Shown: positions 8,993 to 19,315, counted from the stretch's first letter. The stretch is DNA of 64,000 bases from Paracoccus aminovorans (GCF_900005615.1 NZ_LN832559.1:2743001-2807000); one strand, 5' to 3'. Numbers and translations: made by a program. Notes: generated by a model from the letters alone, not told the origin.

Positions 8993-9020
8993 AATTAAGG
9001 GATTCGCAAGCCAAGGTCAA
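8993..9020 (-). promoter_or_regulatory. Candidate promoter for the alpha operon (rpsM onward)
   Basis: On the minus strand TTGACC (rc of 9015-9020) and TTAATT (rc of 8993-8998) are separated by 16 nt, immediately downstream of the adk stop. This would give a leader of about 125 nt before rpsM, long enough for a regulatory RNA structure. Confidence 0.45.
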
Positions 9021-9022
9021 CC

Positions 9023-9679
9023 CTAGGCCGGCAGCCGGTCCAGCACCTTGGCGACGGCGGCGGCGACCTCGTCGATCTCGGCCAGGCCGTCCACCGTGTG
9101 CAGATTGCCCTTGACGTAGTAATAGCCGATCAGCGGCGAGGTCTTCTTGTAATATTCCATCAGCCGGGTCTTGAGGCTGTCCTCGTTGTCGTCGGCGCGC
9201 CGGCGTAGGTCGGTCGAGCCGCAGACGTCGCATTTGCTCGGCTCCTTGGTCGGCTTGGTCTGGTCGTGATAAACCTCGCCGCAATTGCCGCAGGTGAAGC
9301 GGCCCGAGATGCGGCTGACCAGCGCGGCATCGTCCACCCGCATCTCGATCACCGCGGCGATCTGCTGGTCGGTCTCGGCCATCAGCGCCTGCAGCGCGTC
9401 GGCCTGGGCCAGCGTGCGCGGGAAGCCGTCGAAGATGAAGCCGTTGCCGCCCTGGCCCAGCTTTTCGCGGATCAGGCCGATGACGATCTCATCCGTGACC
9501 AGCTGACCCCGGTCCATGACCTCGGCCACGCGCTTGCCCATCTCGGTCTCCGAGCTGCGCGCCTCGCGCAGCATGTCGCCGGTGGACAGCTGGACCAGGC
9601 CGCGCTCCTCGATGAGGCGGCGGGCCTGGGTGCCCTTGCCGGAGCCGGGCGGGCCCAGCAGAATGATGTTGATCGCCAT
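9023..9679 (-). CDS. adk: Adenylate kinase with zinc-type lid
   Basis: A 218-residue adenylate kinase (ATP + AMP to 2 ADP). The P-loop GPPGSGKGT is at residues 9-17, GFPRTLAQA in the AMP-binding part, and the long-type LID (about 128-155) carries four cysteines in the pattern CxxC...CxxC, as in zinc-stabilised adenylate kinases. It lies between secY and rpsM, the common position in bacterial spc clusters. Confidence 0.97.
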   Translation of the reverse strand: MAINIILLGPPGSGKGTQARRLIEERGLVQLSTGDMLREARSSETEMGKRVAEVMDRGQLVTDEIVIGLIREKLGQGGNGFIFDGFPRTLAQADALQALMAETDQQIAAVIEMRVDDAALVSRISGRFTCGNCGEVYHDQTKPTKEPSKCDVCGSTDLRRRADDNEDSLKTRLMEYYKKTSPLIGYYYVKGNLHTVDGLAEIDEVAAAVAKVLDRLPA

Positions 9680-9718
9680 GTAATCGTCCCTCTCCTACCC
9701 TTTTTGGTGGGTTTCCCC

Positions 9719-11095
<1,377 letters not shown>

Positions 11096-11200
11096 TGATG
11101 TGCCCCTTCATGGCAGCGCCGCCGGATCGTTTTCCGATCCCGCGGCGCTAAGGAAAACTTGGATAGCTATCTATTGGGCGCGGGCGGCCCCTTCAACAGC

Positions 11201-11686
11201 TTATTCGGCCGCGGCTTCTTCTTTCGCCGCGCGGGTAACGGTGATCTTGCCGCCGGCCTTCTCGATCGCCTCGGCGGCGGCTTTCGACGCGCCGGCGACA
11301 GTCAGGGTCAGGGCAGCCTTCAGCTCACCCTTGGCCAGCACACGCACGCCGTCCAGCTTGCGGCGGATGACGCCGGCCGCGACCAGCGCGTCCTCGGTCA
11401 CCTCGGCCTTGGCGTCCAGCTTGCCGGCATCGACGAAGGCCTGCAGCTGGCCCAGGTTCACCACGGCGAAGTCCAGGCGATTCGGCTTGCTGAAGCCGCG
11501 CTTCGGCAGACGGCGATAGAGCGGCATCTGGCCGCCTTCATAGCCGTTCAGCGCGACGCCCGAGCGCGAGGTCTGGCCCTTGATACCACGGCCGGCAGTC
11601 TTGCCCTTGCCCGAGCCCGGGCCGCGCGCGACGCGTTTCTTCTTGCGGTTGGCGCCTTCGTTGTCGCGGATTTCATGCAGTTTCAT
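11201..11686 (-). CDS. rplO: 50S ribosomal protein L15
   Basis: A 161-residue L15 starting [18 protein letters not shown] with the glycine-rich [18 protein letters not shown] segment. The start has AAGGAG 7 nt upstream. Unlike the usual rpmD-rplO arrangement, it is separated from rpmD by about 1.8 kb that holds two unrelated genes, so it may need its own promoter; none was clearly identified in 11687-11857. Confidence 0.95.
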   Translation of the reverse strand: MKLHEIRDNEGANRKKKRVARGPGSGKGKTAGRGIKGQTSRSGVALNGYEGGQMPLYRRLPKRGFSKPNRLDFAVVNLGQLQAFVDAGKLDAKAEVTEDALVAAGVIRRKLDGVRVLAKGELKAALTLTVAGASKAAAEAIEKAGGKITVTRAAKEEAAAE

Positions 11687-11857
11687 ATCGCTTCTCCTTG
11701 AGCCGGAAGCGCCCCATGAAGCGCAAGGGGGCGGACACGGCATTTCTTGCTTGTTGAGTCGGCAGATTTGCCGGCGCGCTGCGCGAATAGCCCATTGCGC
11801 GCCGCGCTACAAGAAATATTGTGGCTGAACAACGATTGCGCCCTTGGCCCTCTGAGC

Positions 11858-12610
11858 ATGTCACTGACTACTAACGAACGACAGCACATCCGCCGTCTTC
11901 TCCGATGGGCGTTCGAAATCCTGCAGCACCTCGTACCGAAGCCCGTCGAAGTCGTCAGACAGGGAGGCTACACCTTTCGATATCGCGAACGGATGGTGGA
12001 GCAAGCGATGGTGCAAAAGCTTGCACGTGTCATCTCGGGACTTAGTGCGATCGAAGCTCTGAGCCAAGAAGGGTTCTTCCAAGAACAAGCAGCGCTCCAG
12101 CGAGTCCATGATGAACTGACTGAGGACATCGATTTCATGTGTCTTGCGTTATCTGCCGGCGAGCGGTGCGCAACGCTGGAACAGCTTATGGGTGCTTTTT
12201 ATGCAGAGCCGATCAGTGAGCGAGGGGTGCAGCGTGCTCCGCTGAAGGGGCCGAACTCTCCACCACGAAAGAAGATTCGAGCAAGAATTGCCTCATTGGT
12301 GCAAAGTGCTGGATATTCCCACAATCACGTCAACGCTGGGGCTACCATAAGTCACGCCTATTCATCTTTTGTCCACGGGAGCTCCGAGGCAATAATGGAT
12401 ATGTATGACGGTAGATCAGGAAGATTTTTGGTCGATGGCATGCAATCGTCAGAGTTCGCAGAAGACCATCGCGCAGACGCCGATAACTATTACTTCCGGT
12501 CCGTCGTCGCGGTGGCTCAGGTCGCAATGATTCTTGAGGCCCACGAGGTTTTGATCCAAGTAAAGGCCGCTCACGATCAGATCTCCCTGCGAATAGGTAT
12601 CACCGACTAG
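11858..12610 (+). CDS. Unknown protein, lower-GC insert in the ribosomal cluster
   Basis: A 250-residue, probably cytoplasmic protein of unknown function, encoded opposite to the ribosomal genes. The start chosen is the ATG of MSLTTNERQHIRR; an upstream in-frame start at 11747 is possible but would run through the rplO leader. The protein is largely helical, with no signal peptide or membrane segment. The C-terminal half has a YSSFVHGSSEAIMDMY motif with conserved-looking histidine and serine, resembling in style the DUF5677-like group, but I cannot assign the family. Base composition is clearly lower in GC than neighbours, and rare codons such as AGA and TTA-type codons are more frequent, suggesting acquisition by transfer. 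Confidence 0.7.
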   Translation: MSLTTNERQHIRRLLRWAFEILQHLVPKPVEVVRQGGYTFRYRERMVEQAMVQKLARVISGLSAIEALSQEGFFQEQAALQRVHDELTEDIDFMCLALSAGERCATLEQLMGAFYAEPISERGVQRAPLKGPNSPPRKKIRARIASLVQSAGYSHNHVNAGATISHAYSSFVHGSSEAIMDMYDGRSGRFLVDGMQSSEFAEDHRADADNYYFRSVVAVAQVAMILEAHEVLIQVKAAHDQISLRIGITD

Positions 12611-12646
12611 TGCAAAATCTCCCGCTTTGAGACGAGGCCGAGTCCC

Positions 12647-13372
12647 CTAGAACTCCAGCCACGTCCCCAGCTTCACCGCCCGCTCGTCCTGCCCGGTCAG
12701 CGGCTCGATCAGCCCCAGTTCCAGCTTCGCCGGGCCCCAGAGGTCGCGCACGGCCGAGATCGCCAGCTTGCCCGAGAAGCCGGTATCGTCACGATGCTCG
12801 AAACGGAACTGGCTGATCAGCATCAGCGTGTCGCGCGCGTGCCAGCCCAGCGTCAGGTCCAGCTTGTGCGTGGTCTCGGGCGTCAGATAGGTCGGGTCCT
12901 CCCAGATTACATTGGGCTCCTCGGGGTAGTCGCGGGTGATCGCGGCGAGTTTCGAGCGGGTCTCGACCGCCAGCCAGCCGCCGCCCGGGATGCGGCGCAA
13001 CAGCGGAATGCTGTCGAAGCCGCGACCCCAGGCAGTGGCGAGTTGCGCCATGGGATGCGTGCGCCCATCGCGCTGGATTGCCCCGAGGCCAAGCGACACC
13101 GCCCAGCGGTTCGGCCCCTCGTCCCGGCCGAGCGCGCGCTGCCACCAGAAGAGCAGCGTGGTCTCGTCCCGGGTCCGGCCCAACTCCAGCCCCAGCGTGT
13201 TGCGCGGGCCGAGCCCGTATTCGGCGTAAAGCCCGGTGTGGCGGTTGTCGTCGCGGTCCTGTTCCAGCGACAGCGCGGCGAAGACCGCGCCGGGATCGCG
13301 CGCCCAGGGCCCGGCCGAAGCGGCCGAGGCCAGCAGCCACAGCGCCGCCAGACAGCAGATTATGCCGCGCAT
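12647..13372 (-). CDS. Secreted, beta-rich protein of unknown function (possible outer-membrane)
   Basis: A 241-residue exported protein. A signal peptide of about 20 residues (hydrophobic CCLAALWLLASAASA, cleavage near ASA/GP) is followed by alternating short strands, e.g. HTGLYAEYGLG, NTLGLELGR, HKLDLTLGWH, ISQFRFEH, ending in an aromatic residue (TWLEF). That pattern fits a small outer-membrane beta-barrel, but no family was recognised. It sits between rpmD and rplO, on the same strand as the ribosomal genes but after the rpmD terminator, so it is probably transcribed from its own promoter. GC content matches the chromosome, unlike the neighbouring plus-strand gene. Confidence 0.75.
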   Translation of the reverse strand: MRGIICCLAALWLLASAASAGPWARDPGAVFAALSLEQDRDDNRHTGLYAEYGLGPRNTLGLELGRTRDETTLLFWWQRALGRDEGPNRWAVSLGLGAIQRDGRTHPMAQLATAWGRGFDSIPLLRRIPGGGWLAVETRSKLAAITRDYPEEPNVIWEDPTYLTPETTHKLDLTLGWHARDTLMLISQFRFEHRDDTGFSGKLAISAVRDLWGPAKLELGLIEPLTGQDERAVKLGTWLEF

Positions 13373-13409
13373 GTCCTGTCCCTTCGCCCCAACCCGACCG
13401 ACGCCAGAT

Positions 13410-13425
13410 TAACCAGACCTGGTTA
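13410..13425. promoter_or_regulatory. Inverted repeat upstream of the exported-protein gene
   Basis: taaccag-N2-ctggtta, 7-bp arms, lies about 38 bp upstream of the start of the exported beta-rich protein, in its presumed promoter. An operator for a dimeric regulator is possible. Confidence 0.35.
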
Positions 13426-13442
13426 GCGAAAGGTTAACGCGC

Positions 13443-13474
13443 AAAGCAAAACGCGCCCCGGATCGCTCCGGGGC
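13443..13474 (-). terminator. Terminator after rpmD
   Basis: gccccgga / tccggggc (8-bp stem, 4-nt loop, 13455-13474) followed on the minus strand by GCGTTTTGCTTTG. It lies 28 bp after the rpmD stop and would separate the rpsJ-rpmD side from the genes beyond. Confidence 0.65.
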
Positions 13475-13502
13475 ACGTTCGCTGAATTCGCGAAGGCTGG
13501 GA

Positions 13503-13691
13503 TCAGCCGCGCTCTTCGATGATCACGGCCAGATGCGGGATCTTGGCGACCATGCCGCGCACGGCCGGGGTATCTTCCAGCTCACGGGTGCGGTTCATCT
13601 TGTTCAGGCCCAGGCCTTTCAGCGTCTCGCGCTGGATGGCGGGGCGGCGGATCGGCGAACCGATCTGCTTGACGACGATGGTTTTGGCCAT
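13503..13691 (-). CDS. rpmD: 50S ribosomal protein L30
   Basis: A 62-residue L30: [15 protein letters not shown] start, [19 protein letters not shown] centre. It follows rpsE by 12 bp and is followed by a terminator rather than directly by rplO. Confidence 0.95.
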   Translation of the reverse strand: MAKTIVVKQIGSPIRRPAIQRETLKGLGLNKMNRTRELEDTPAVRGMVAKIPHLAVIIEERG

Positions 13692-13703
13692 TGTTGCCTC
13701 TCC

Positions 13704-14270
13704 TTACGCTTCGACAGCGGCGTCAGCCGGCTTGTCGTTCGAGGGCAGGATCTCGGCCACTTTCTTGCCACGACGCTGGGCGACGTTGCGGGGCGAGGCC
13801 TCTTTCTTGAGACCGTCGAGCGTGGCGCGGATCATGTTGTAGGGGTTCTGCGAGCCTTGCGATTTCGCGACGACGTCCTGAACGCCCAGCATCTCGAACA
13901 CGGCGCGCATCGGACCGCCGGCGATGATGCCGGTCCCCGGAACGGCGGTGCGCATGATCACCTTGCCGGCGCCATGACGGCCTTCGATGTCGTGGTGCAG
14001 GGTGCGGCCGTCGCGCAGCGGCACGCGAACCAGCGAGCGTTTCGCCTGCTCGGTGGCCTTGCGGATCGCTTCCGGCACCTCTTTGGCCTTGCCCTTGCCG
14101 AAGCCGACGCGGCCACGCTGGTCGCCGACGACCACCAGAGCGGCGAAGCCGAAGCGCTTGCCACCCTTGACGGTTTTCGACACGCGGTTGATCGCGACCA
14201 GACGGTCGGCGAATTCCGGGGTTTCTTCGCGCTCTTCGCGGCGACCCCGACGATTATCACGTTCTGCCAT
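13704..14270 (-). CDS. rpsE: 30S ribosomal protein S5
   Basis: A 188-residue S5. The double-stranded RNA-binding N-domain contains [20 protein letters not shown] and [12 protein letters not shown]; the C-domain contains [17 protein letters not shown] and the [13 protein letters not shown] segment. Short hydrophilic extensions at both ends are usual in alphaproteobacteria. It is 110 bp downstream of rplR; that gap holds an 8-bp GC hairpin (14355-14374) without a T-run. Confidence 0.97.
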   Translation of the reverse strand: MAERDNRRGRREEREETPEFADRLVAINRVSKTVKGGKRFGFAALVVVGDQRGRVGFGKGKAKEVPEAIRKATEQAKRSLVRVPLRDGRTLHHDIEGRHGAGKVIMRTAVPGTGIIAGGPMRAVFEMLGVQDVVAKSQGSQNPYNMIRATLDGLKKEASPRNVAQRRGKKVAEILPSNDKPADAAVEA

Positions 14271-14380
14271 GAGGCATTCCTTATCAGGTTGGCGACAAGC
14301 GCCGGTTCATTCAATCCAGGTGGGCGCCCACGATGGAGCGCCCCCGGATCATCGGGGCGGCTGGAGAGCCGCCCACAGGA

Positions 14381-14740
14381 TCAGAACTTCAGACCGCCTT
14401 CGCGGGCTGCGTCTGCCAGAGCCTTGATCTTGCCGTGGAACAGGAAGCCGCCACGGTCGAAAATGACTTCCTCGACACCGGCTTTCTTGGCCCGCTCGGC
14501 AATCGCGGCGCCGATTTTCGCGGCAGCCTCGACGTTGTTCTTGCCGACGACGCCCAGATCCTTCTCGAGCGACGAGGCGGCGGCCAGGGTGACCCCCTTC
14601 GCGTCGTCGATCAGCTGGACGCTGATGTTCTTGGAAGAACGGTGAACGGACAGACGCGGACGACCGTCCGAGATTGCCCGCAGTTTGTTCCGCACGCGCA
14701 GGCGGCGCTTCAGGAACAGCTCTCGTTTGTTCAGTGCCAT
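14381..14740 (-). CDS. rplR: 50S ribosomal protein L18
   Basis: A 119-residue L18, the 5S-rRNA-binding protein. [28 protein letters not shown] and the C-terminal [26 protein letters not shown] are diagnostic. Confidence 0.97.
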   Translation of the reverse strand: MALNKRELFLKRRLRVRNKLRAISDGRPRLSVHRSSKNISVQLIDDAKGVTLAAASSLEKDLGVVGKNNVEAAAKIGAAIAERAKKAGVEEVIFDRGGFLFHGKIKALADAAREGGLKF

Positions 14741-14752
14741 TTCTCGCGCCCC

Positions 14753-15286
14753 TTACTTCTTCTTGCCTTCCTTGCGGAAGACGACCTCACCCTTGTAGCG
14801 GATGCCCTTGCCCTTGTAGGGCTCGGGGCGGCGCCACTCGCGGATGTTCGCGGCGACTTGGCCGACCAGCTGCTGGTCGATGCCTTCCACCACGATCTCG
14901 GTCTGCTTCGGCGAGGTGATCGTCACACCGTCCGGCGTTTCGAAGTTCACGTCATGCGAATAGCCCAGAGCCAGTTTCAGGGTCTTGCCCTGCATGGTGG
15001 CGCGGTAGCCCACGCCCTGGATCTCGAGCTCTTTCTTGAAGCCTTCCGACACGCCGACGGTCAGGTTCTCGACCATTGAGCGGGTCATGCCCCACTGCTG
15101 GCGGGCCCGCTTCGAGGTGCCGCGCGGCGTCACCTTGACCGAACCTTCTTCCAGCGACAGGGTCACGTCGTCGGTCGCGGTGAACGTACGGGCGCCTTTC
15201 GGCCCCTTCACCTCGATCGTCTGGCCCTTGATTTCAGCGGTCACGCCTTTCGGGAGGGCGACCGGTTTCTTACCAATCCGAGACAT
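14753..15286 (-). CDS. rplF: 50S ribosomal protein L6
   Basis: A 177-residue L6 with the [15 protein letters not shown] start, two repeated domains, and the C-terminal signature [16 protein letters not shown]. It follows rpsH by 11 bp. Confidence 0.97.
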   Translation of the reverse strand: MSRIGKKPVALPKGVTAEIKGQTIEVKGPKGARTFTATDDVTLSLEEGSVKVTPRGTSKRARQQWGMTRSMVENLTVGVSEGFKKELEIQGVGYRATMQGKTLKLALGYSHDVNFETPDGVTITSPKQTEIVVEGIDQQLVGQVAANIREWRRPEPYKGKGIRYKGEVVFRKEGKKK

Positions 15287-15297
15287 CTCTGCCCTCC

Positions 15298-15693
15298 TTA
15301 GAACACGGTGCAGAGCACTTCGCCGCCGACGTTGGCGTTGCGCGCTGCTGCATCAGACATGACACCCTTCGGCGTCGAGACGATGGAAACGCCCAGGCCG
15401 TTGCGGACCTGCGGGATTTCCTTGGCGCCGGCATAGACGCGGCGACCGGGTTTCGACACGCGGGCCAGTTCGCGGATGACCGGAGTGCCTTCGTAATACT
15501 TCAGGCTGATTTCCAGTTCCTTGTGACCGGCTTCGGTCGTGGTTTCTTCATAGCCGCGGATGTAACCTTCGGCTTTCAGCACGTCCAGAACCCAAGCGCG
15601 CAGCTTGGAGGCAGGCGTGCGAACGGTCGATTTGCCGCGCATCTGAGCATTGCGGATGCGGGTCAGCATATCGCCGAGAGGATCGTTCATCAT
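15298..15693 (-). CDS. rpsH: 30S ribosomal protein S8
   Basis: A 130-131-residue S8: [15 protein letters not shown] start, C-terminal [27 protein letters not shown]. Two adjacent ATGs (15693 and 15690); the upstream one has the better spacing to the GGGGG ribosome-binding site. Confidence 0.96.
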   Translation of the reverse strand: MMNDPLGDMLTRIRNAQMRGKSTVRTPASKLRAWVLDVLKAEGYIRGYEETTTEAGHKELEISLKYYEGTPVIRELARVSKPGRRVYAGAKEIPQVRNGLGVSIVSTPKGVMSDAAARNANVGGEVLCTVF

Positions 15694-15706
15694 TGTATAT
15701 GCCCCC

Positions 15707-16012
15707 TTACCAGCTGGACTTGACCATGCCGGGGATCTGACCGAACGAGCCGAGCTCGCGCAGCATGATCCGCGACAGTTTCAGTTTCCGATAGTATGCG
15801 TGCGGACGGCCGGTCAGTTGGCACCGGTTGTGCAGACGCGTCGCCGACGAGTTGCGCGGCAGTTCAGCCAGTTTCAGGCTGGCCTTGAAGCGCTCTTCCA
15901 TCGGCAGGGACTGATCGTGGACGATCTCGTTCAGAGCGGCGCGTTTGGCGGCGTATTTCTGAACCAGTTTCTCGCGCTTCTTCTCGCGCTCGACCATGGA
16001 TTTCTTAGCCAT
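15707..16012 (-). CDS. rpsN: 30S ribosomal protein S14 (non-zinc type)
   Basis: A 101-residue S14 of the long, zinc-free class: [26 protein letters not shown], then [25 protein letters not shown]. The CxxC pairs of the zinc class are absent, as usual for proteobacteria. Confidence 0.97.
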   Translation of the reverse strand: MAKKSMVEREKKREKLVQKYAAKRAALNEIVHDQSLPMEERFKASLKLAELPRNSSATRLHNRCQLTGRPHAYYRKLKLSRIMLRELGSFGQIPGMVKSSW

Positions 16013-16030
16013 ATCTTCTTCCCTTCGCGA

Positions 16031-16591
16031 TCAGCTGTTGAACGGCATGTTGAAATGCTTCAACAGCGACTTCGCTTCCGCGTCGGTCGGCGCGGTGGTG
16101 CAGATGATGATGTCCATCCCCAGAACTTCGTCGACCTTGTCGAAGTTGATCTCCGGGAAAACGATGTGCTCCTTCAGGCCCATGGCATAGTTGCCGCGGC
16201 CGTCGAAGGAGCTGCCCTTCACGCCGCGGAAGTCGCGGACGCGCGGCAGCGCGATGTTGATCAGGCGGTCCAGGAATTCATACATCCGGTCGCCGCGCAG
16301 GGTCACTTTCGCGCCCAGCGGCATTTCCTCGCGAACGCGGAAGCCGGCGATGGATTTCTTGGCATGGGTCACCACGGCCTTCTGGCCGGCGATGAGCGAA
16401 AGCTCCTCGGCGCCCTGCTTGACCTTCTTGGTGTCCTTGACCGCTTCGCCGATGCCCATGTTCAGGACGATCTTGTCCAGGCGCGGGATCTGCATGTCGT
16501 TCTTGTAGCCGAACTCTTCCTTCAGGGCAGCGCGGATGCTGTCCTTGAAAAGCGACTTCAGACGCGGGGTGTAGGTGGCTTGGTCCAGCAT
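16031..16591 (-). CDS. rplE: 50S ribosomal protein L5
   Basis: A 186-residue L5 (5S rRNA contact): [39 protein letters not shown] and the C-terminal [19 protein letters not shown] are all conserved. Its ATG overlaps the rplX stop by one base (TGATG). Confidence 0.97.
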   Translation of the reverse strand: MLDQATYTPRLKSLFKDSIRAALKEEFGYKNDMQIPRLDKIVLNMGIGEAVKDTKKVKQGAEELSLIAGQKAVVTHAKKSIAGFRVREEMPLGAKVTLRGDRMYEFLDRLINIALPRVRDFRGVKGSSFDGRGNYAMGLKEHIVFPEINFDKVDEVLGMDIIICTTAPTDAEAKSLLKHFNMPFNS

Positions 16592-16896
16592 CAGATCACG
16601 TCTCCGGTGGTCTTGGCGAAACGGACCTTCTGGTCGCCTTCCACGCGGAAGCCGACGCGGGTCGCTTTGCCGTTCTTGTCCAGCAGCGCGAGGTTCGACA
16701 GGTCGATCGGCATGGCTTTCGCCACGCGGCCACCCTGCGAGGTCTGGCTTTGACGGGTGTGACGGATGGCGATGTTGACGCCGTCGACGATGGCCTTGTT
16801 GTCCTTGGGCATGACGGCGGTAATCTCGCCCTGCTTACCCTTGTCCTTGCCGGCCAGCACGACGACCTTGTCGCCTTTTTTCAGCTTGGCAGCCAT
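16591..16896 (-). CDS. rplX: 50S ribosomal protein L24
   Basis: A 101-residue L24 with the KOW motif [22 protein letters not shown]. The ATG shares one base with the rplN stop (TGATG); a GTG three bases upstream is the alternative start. Confidence 0.96.
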   Translation of the reverse strand: MAAKLKKGDKVVVLAGKDKGKQGEITAVMPKDNKAIVDGVNIAIRHTRQSQTSQGGRVAKAMPIDLSNLALLDKNGKATRVGFRVEGDQKVRFAKTTGDVI

Positions 16897-17264
16897 CACA
16901 GCACCTCCGGCGCAAGCGAGATGATCTTCATGAAGTTCTTGGCGCGCAGCTCGCGCACGACCGGCCCGAAGATACGGGTGCCGACCGGTTCGCCCTGGTT
17001 GTTCAGGATGACGGCGGCGTTGCGGTCGAAGCGGATCGAGGTGCCGTCCTCGCGCTTCACTTCTTTGGCGGTGCGCACGACGACGGCCTTGCGGACGTCA
17101 CCTTTCTTCACGCGGCCGCGCGGGATGGCCTCCTTGACGGAGACGACGATGATGTCGCCCACCGACGCATAGCGACGGTGCGAACCACCCAGGACCTTGA
17201 TGCACTGCACCCGGCGCGCGCCGGAGTTGTCAGCGACATCCAGATTGGTCTGCATCTGGATCAT
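16896..17264 (-). CDS. rplN: 50S ribosomal protein L14
   Basis: A 122-residue L14: [27 protein letters not shown] start and [13 protein letters not shown] near the end. Exactly the usual length. Confidence 0.98.
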   Translation of the reverse strand: MIQMQTNLDVADNSGARRVQCIKVLGGSHRRYASVGDIIVVSVKEAIPRGRVKKGDVRKAVVVRTAKEVKREDGTSIRFDRNAAVILNNQGEPVGTRIFGPVVRELRAKNFMKIISLAPEVL

Positions 17265-17326
17265 AGGGTTACTCCCGACCTTTGGGGACCGGCCTGACCG
17301 GCCCCAGGGTATCGATTAAACTGGTG

Positions 17327-17575
17327 TCAGGCTTGGGCTTCGGCAGCGTCAAGCAGGACGGTCCAGCGCTTGGTCTTCGAGATCGGCGCGCATTCGACGA
17401 TGCGAACGGTGTCACCGACCTTGAACTGGTTTTCCGCGTCATGGGCGCGGTATTTCTTGGACGACCGCACGGTCTTGTGCAGCAGCGGGTGCTTGAAGCG
17501 GCGCTCGACTAGGACGGTGACGGTCTGTTCGTTCTTGTCGCTGACCACACGGCCTTGCAGGATGCGTTTGGGCAT
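17327..17575 (-). CDS. rpsQ: 30S ribosomal protein S17
   Basis: An 82-residue S17: [52 protein letters not shown]. The 62-bp gap to rplN contains a bulged GC hairpin (17282-17307) without a T-run. Confidence 0.97.
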   Translation of the reverse strand: MPKRILQGRVVSDKNEQTVTVLVERRFKHPLLHKTVRSSKKYRAHDAENQFKVGDTVRIVECAPISKTKRWTVLLDAAEAQA

Positions 17576-17587
17576 GGACCGGACTCC

Positions 17588-17794
17588 TCAGTTCGCCGCC
17601 GCGGCTTCCGCCGCTTTCTGGTTCAGAATGGTTTTCACACGGGCGACGTCGCGACGGACGGCACGCATGCGAGCGGTCGATTCGAGCTGGCCGGTGGCCT
17701 GCTGGAAGCGCAGGTTGAACGCTTCCTTCTTCAGCGACAGAAGCTGCTCGCGCAGCTGTTCCGGCGACTTTTCTTTCAGTTCCTGCGCTTTCAT
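17588..17794 (-). CDS. rpmC: 50S ribosomal protein L29
   Basis: A 68-residue L29: [30 protein letters not shown], and an alanine-rich tail. Normally it follows rplP directly; here about 1.1 kb with a divergent gene intervenes, and a candidate promoter lies 85 bp upstream. Confidence 0.96.
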   Translation of the reverse strand: MKAQELKEKSPEQLREQLLSLKKEAFNLRFQQATGQLESTARMRAVRRDVARVKTILNQKAAEAAAAN

Positions 17795-17878
17795 GCGCCT
17801 GTTCCTTTCAACATCACCGGAGAGCCCCTGCATCGCAGGGCCACCCTGATTCCGGTGGAGTTTCGTGATGAAGCCGTG

Positions 17879-17907
17879 CCTATAGGCGCGTTTCCCAGCA
17901 AACACAA
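17879..17907 (-). promoter_or_regulatory. Candidate promoter for rpmC and the downstream ribosomal genes
   Basis: On the minus strand TTGTGT (rc of 17902-17907) and TATAGG (rc of 17879-17884) are 17 nt apart, about 85 bp upstream of rpmC. A promoter is expected here because a terminator-like hairpin lies between rplP and this point. Confidence 0.45.
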
Positions 17908-17949
17908 GGAATTTCTTTGCAGCCGCGGCGCGGCACACGCTTGACGATA

Positions 17950-17965
17950 GTAACGGCGCCGTTAC
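17950..17965. promoter_or_regulatory. Perfect 16-bp palindrome between rpmC and the divergent RTX-like gene
   Basis: gtaacggcgccgttac reads identically on both strands. It lies 37 bp upstream of the plus-strand gene and just upstream of the candidate rpmC promoter, next to TTGACG at 17941-17946. The form suits an operator for a TetR-like or other dimeric regulator. Confidence 0.5.
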
Positions 17966-18001
17966 CATCCTGCTCGGCATTTTAATCAAAAGGTATTCTT
18001 C

Positions 18002-18829
18002 ATGGAACCTGCGGCACTGATCTTCGGTGGGCTGATCGCCCTTATGCTGGGCGTGGCGATTTTCGACGATGACGACGAACCGGATCGCGAACCGGAACCG
18101 GAACCGGAGCCCGAAATGGACGACCAAGGCCGCGTGACCGGCACCGACCGGGACGACGATCTTGCCTATGACGAAACCGCCTCGCCCTACCCGACCGAGA
18201 TCCATGCCGGCGCCGGCAACGACACGGTCAGCCTGTCCCTGGGGGTCGATACCTATGGCGAGGATGGCGACGACGTGATCCTGATCGACACGTCCTATGG
18301 CAGCGTGATCGACGGCGGCGCCGGCAACGACCAGATCCGCGTGGACCGCGCGATCAAGACCGAAGTGCTGGGCGGCGATGGCGACGACACGATAAGCCTG
18401 ATCGACCGCGCCATGGATGAGCCGAACGTGATCGACGCCGGCGCCGGAAACGACATGGTGCTGATCGCGAAAAGCCCTTCACTGGGCAGCGACTGGAACC
18501 ACACCACCGATGTCACGCTGGGCGAAGGCGCCGACCATCTGCAACTGGACATGCAGCAGGGCGACATCAATCCGGGCCAGGCCGGTTCGGGCACGGCGGT
18601 CGAGGTCTCGGATTTCGACCCGACGCAGGACGTGCTGACCATCAACATCCCGGCGGCCGAGCAGAATTACCTTGGCCACAATGTGATCGCGCGCAATGGC
18701 GGCACCGAGATCGAATTGCGCTATCTCGGCCTAGATGCCGAGGAGGAGCCGATGGAATACCTCTCGATCATCCGCCTTGTGGGCGTGCAGAGCCTGCTGC
18801 CGTCCAGCTTCCATGTGGTGACCGGCTAG
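18002..18829 (+). CDS. Anchored acidic protein with RTX-like calcium-binding repeats
   Basis: A 275-residue protein. Residues 4-20 form a hydrophobic segment (anchor or uncleaved signal), followed by a stretch of Asp/Glu-Pro repeats (about 22-40) and then four or five copies of a G-A/D-G-N/D-D nonapeptide-like motif ([32 protein letters not shown]) between residues about 70 and 155. Such repeats bind Ca2+ in beta-rolls of type I-secreted proteins. The C-terminal part ends in short hydrophobic strands. It is small for an RTX protein, and no secretion genes are adjacent. It is encoded opposite to the ribosomal genes and inserted between rplP and rpmC, with an AT-rich upstream region and its own terminator. 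Confidence 0.8.
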   Translation: MEPAALIFGGLIALMLGVAIFDDDDEPDREPEPEPEPEMDDQGRVTGTDRDDDLAYDETASPYPTEIHAGAGNDTVSLSLGVDTYGEDGDDVILIDTSYGSVIDGGAGNDQIRVDRAIKTEVLGGDGDDTISLIDRAMDEPNVIDAGAGNDMVLIAKSPSLGSDWNHTTDVTLGEGADHLQLDMQQGDINPGQAGSGTAVEVSDFDPTQDVLTINIPAAEQNYLGHNVIARNGGTEIELRYLGLDAEEEPMEYLSIIRLVGVQSLLPSSFHVVTG

Positions 18830-18836
18830 GCAAGGC

Positions 18837-18870
18837 AAAAGCCCCGCCATTCGCATGGCGGGGCCTTTTT
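18837..18870 (+). terminator. Terminator of the RTX-like gene (also terminator-like on the minus strand)
   Basis: gccccgccat / atggcggggc, a perfect 10-bp stem with a 4-nt loop (18841-18864), followed by CTTTTT on the plus strand and by TTTTGCC on the minus strand. It begins 11 bp after the RTX-like stop and ends 20 bp past the rplP stop, so it may end both convergent transcripts. Confidence 0.85.
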
Positions 18871-18889
18871 CGGCGTCGCTTGACCAGGA

Positions 18890-19303
18890 TTACCAGTCTT
18901 CGCGGGCGACGATGCGGGTCAGCACCGGCAGCTTCTGCGCGCCCAGGCGCAGGGCTTCGCGGGCGATGACGTCGTTCACGCCGTCGATCTCGAACATGAT
19001 CCGGCCGGGGTGGACGCGGGCGGCCCAGAAGTCCACCGAGCCCTTGCCCTTACCCATCCGCACTTCGGTCGGCTTCGAGGAAACCGGCACGTCCGGGAAG
19101 ATCCGGATCCAGACCCGGCCCTGACGCTTCATGTGGCGGGTGATCGCGCGGCGGGCCGCTTCGATCTGGCGGGCGGTCACGCGCTCGGGCTCGATCGCCT
19201 TCAGCGCGTAAGAGCCGAAGTTCAGGGCAAAGCCGCCCTTGGCTTCGCCGTGGATCCGGCCCTTGTGCTGTTTGCGGAACTTGGTCCGTTTCGGTTGCAG
19301 CAT
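18890..19303 (-). CDS. rplP: 50S ribosomal protein L16
   Basis: A 137-residue L16: [19 protein letters not shown] start, [11 protein letters not shown] and [18 protein letters not shown] (here [16 protein letters not shown]) segment. Standard length. It is 12 bp after rpsC and is followed within 20 bp by a terminator-like hairpin instead of by rpmC. Confidence 0.97.
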   Translation of the reverse strand: MLQPKRTKFRKQHKGRIHGEAKGGFALNFGSYALKAIEPERVTARQIEAARRAITRHMKRQGRVWIRIFPDVPVSSKPTEVRMGKGKGSVDFWAARVHPGRIMFEIDGVNDVIAREALRLGAQKLPVLTRIVAREDW

Positions 19304-19315
19304 TTTGACTTCTCC

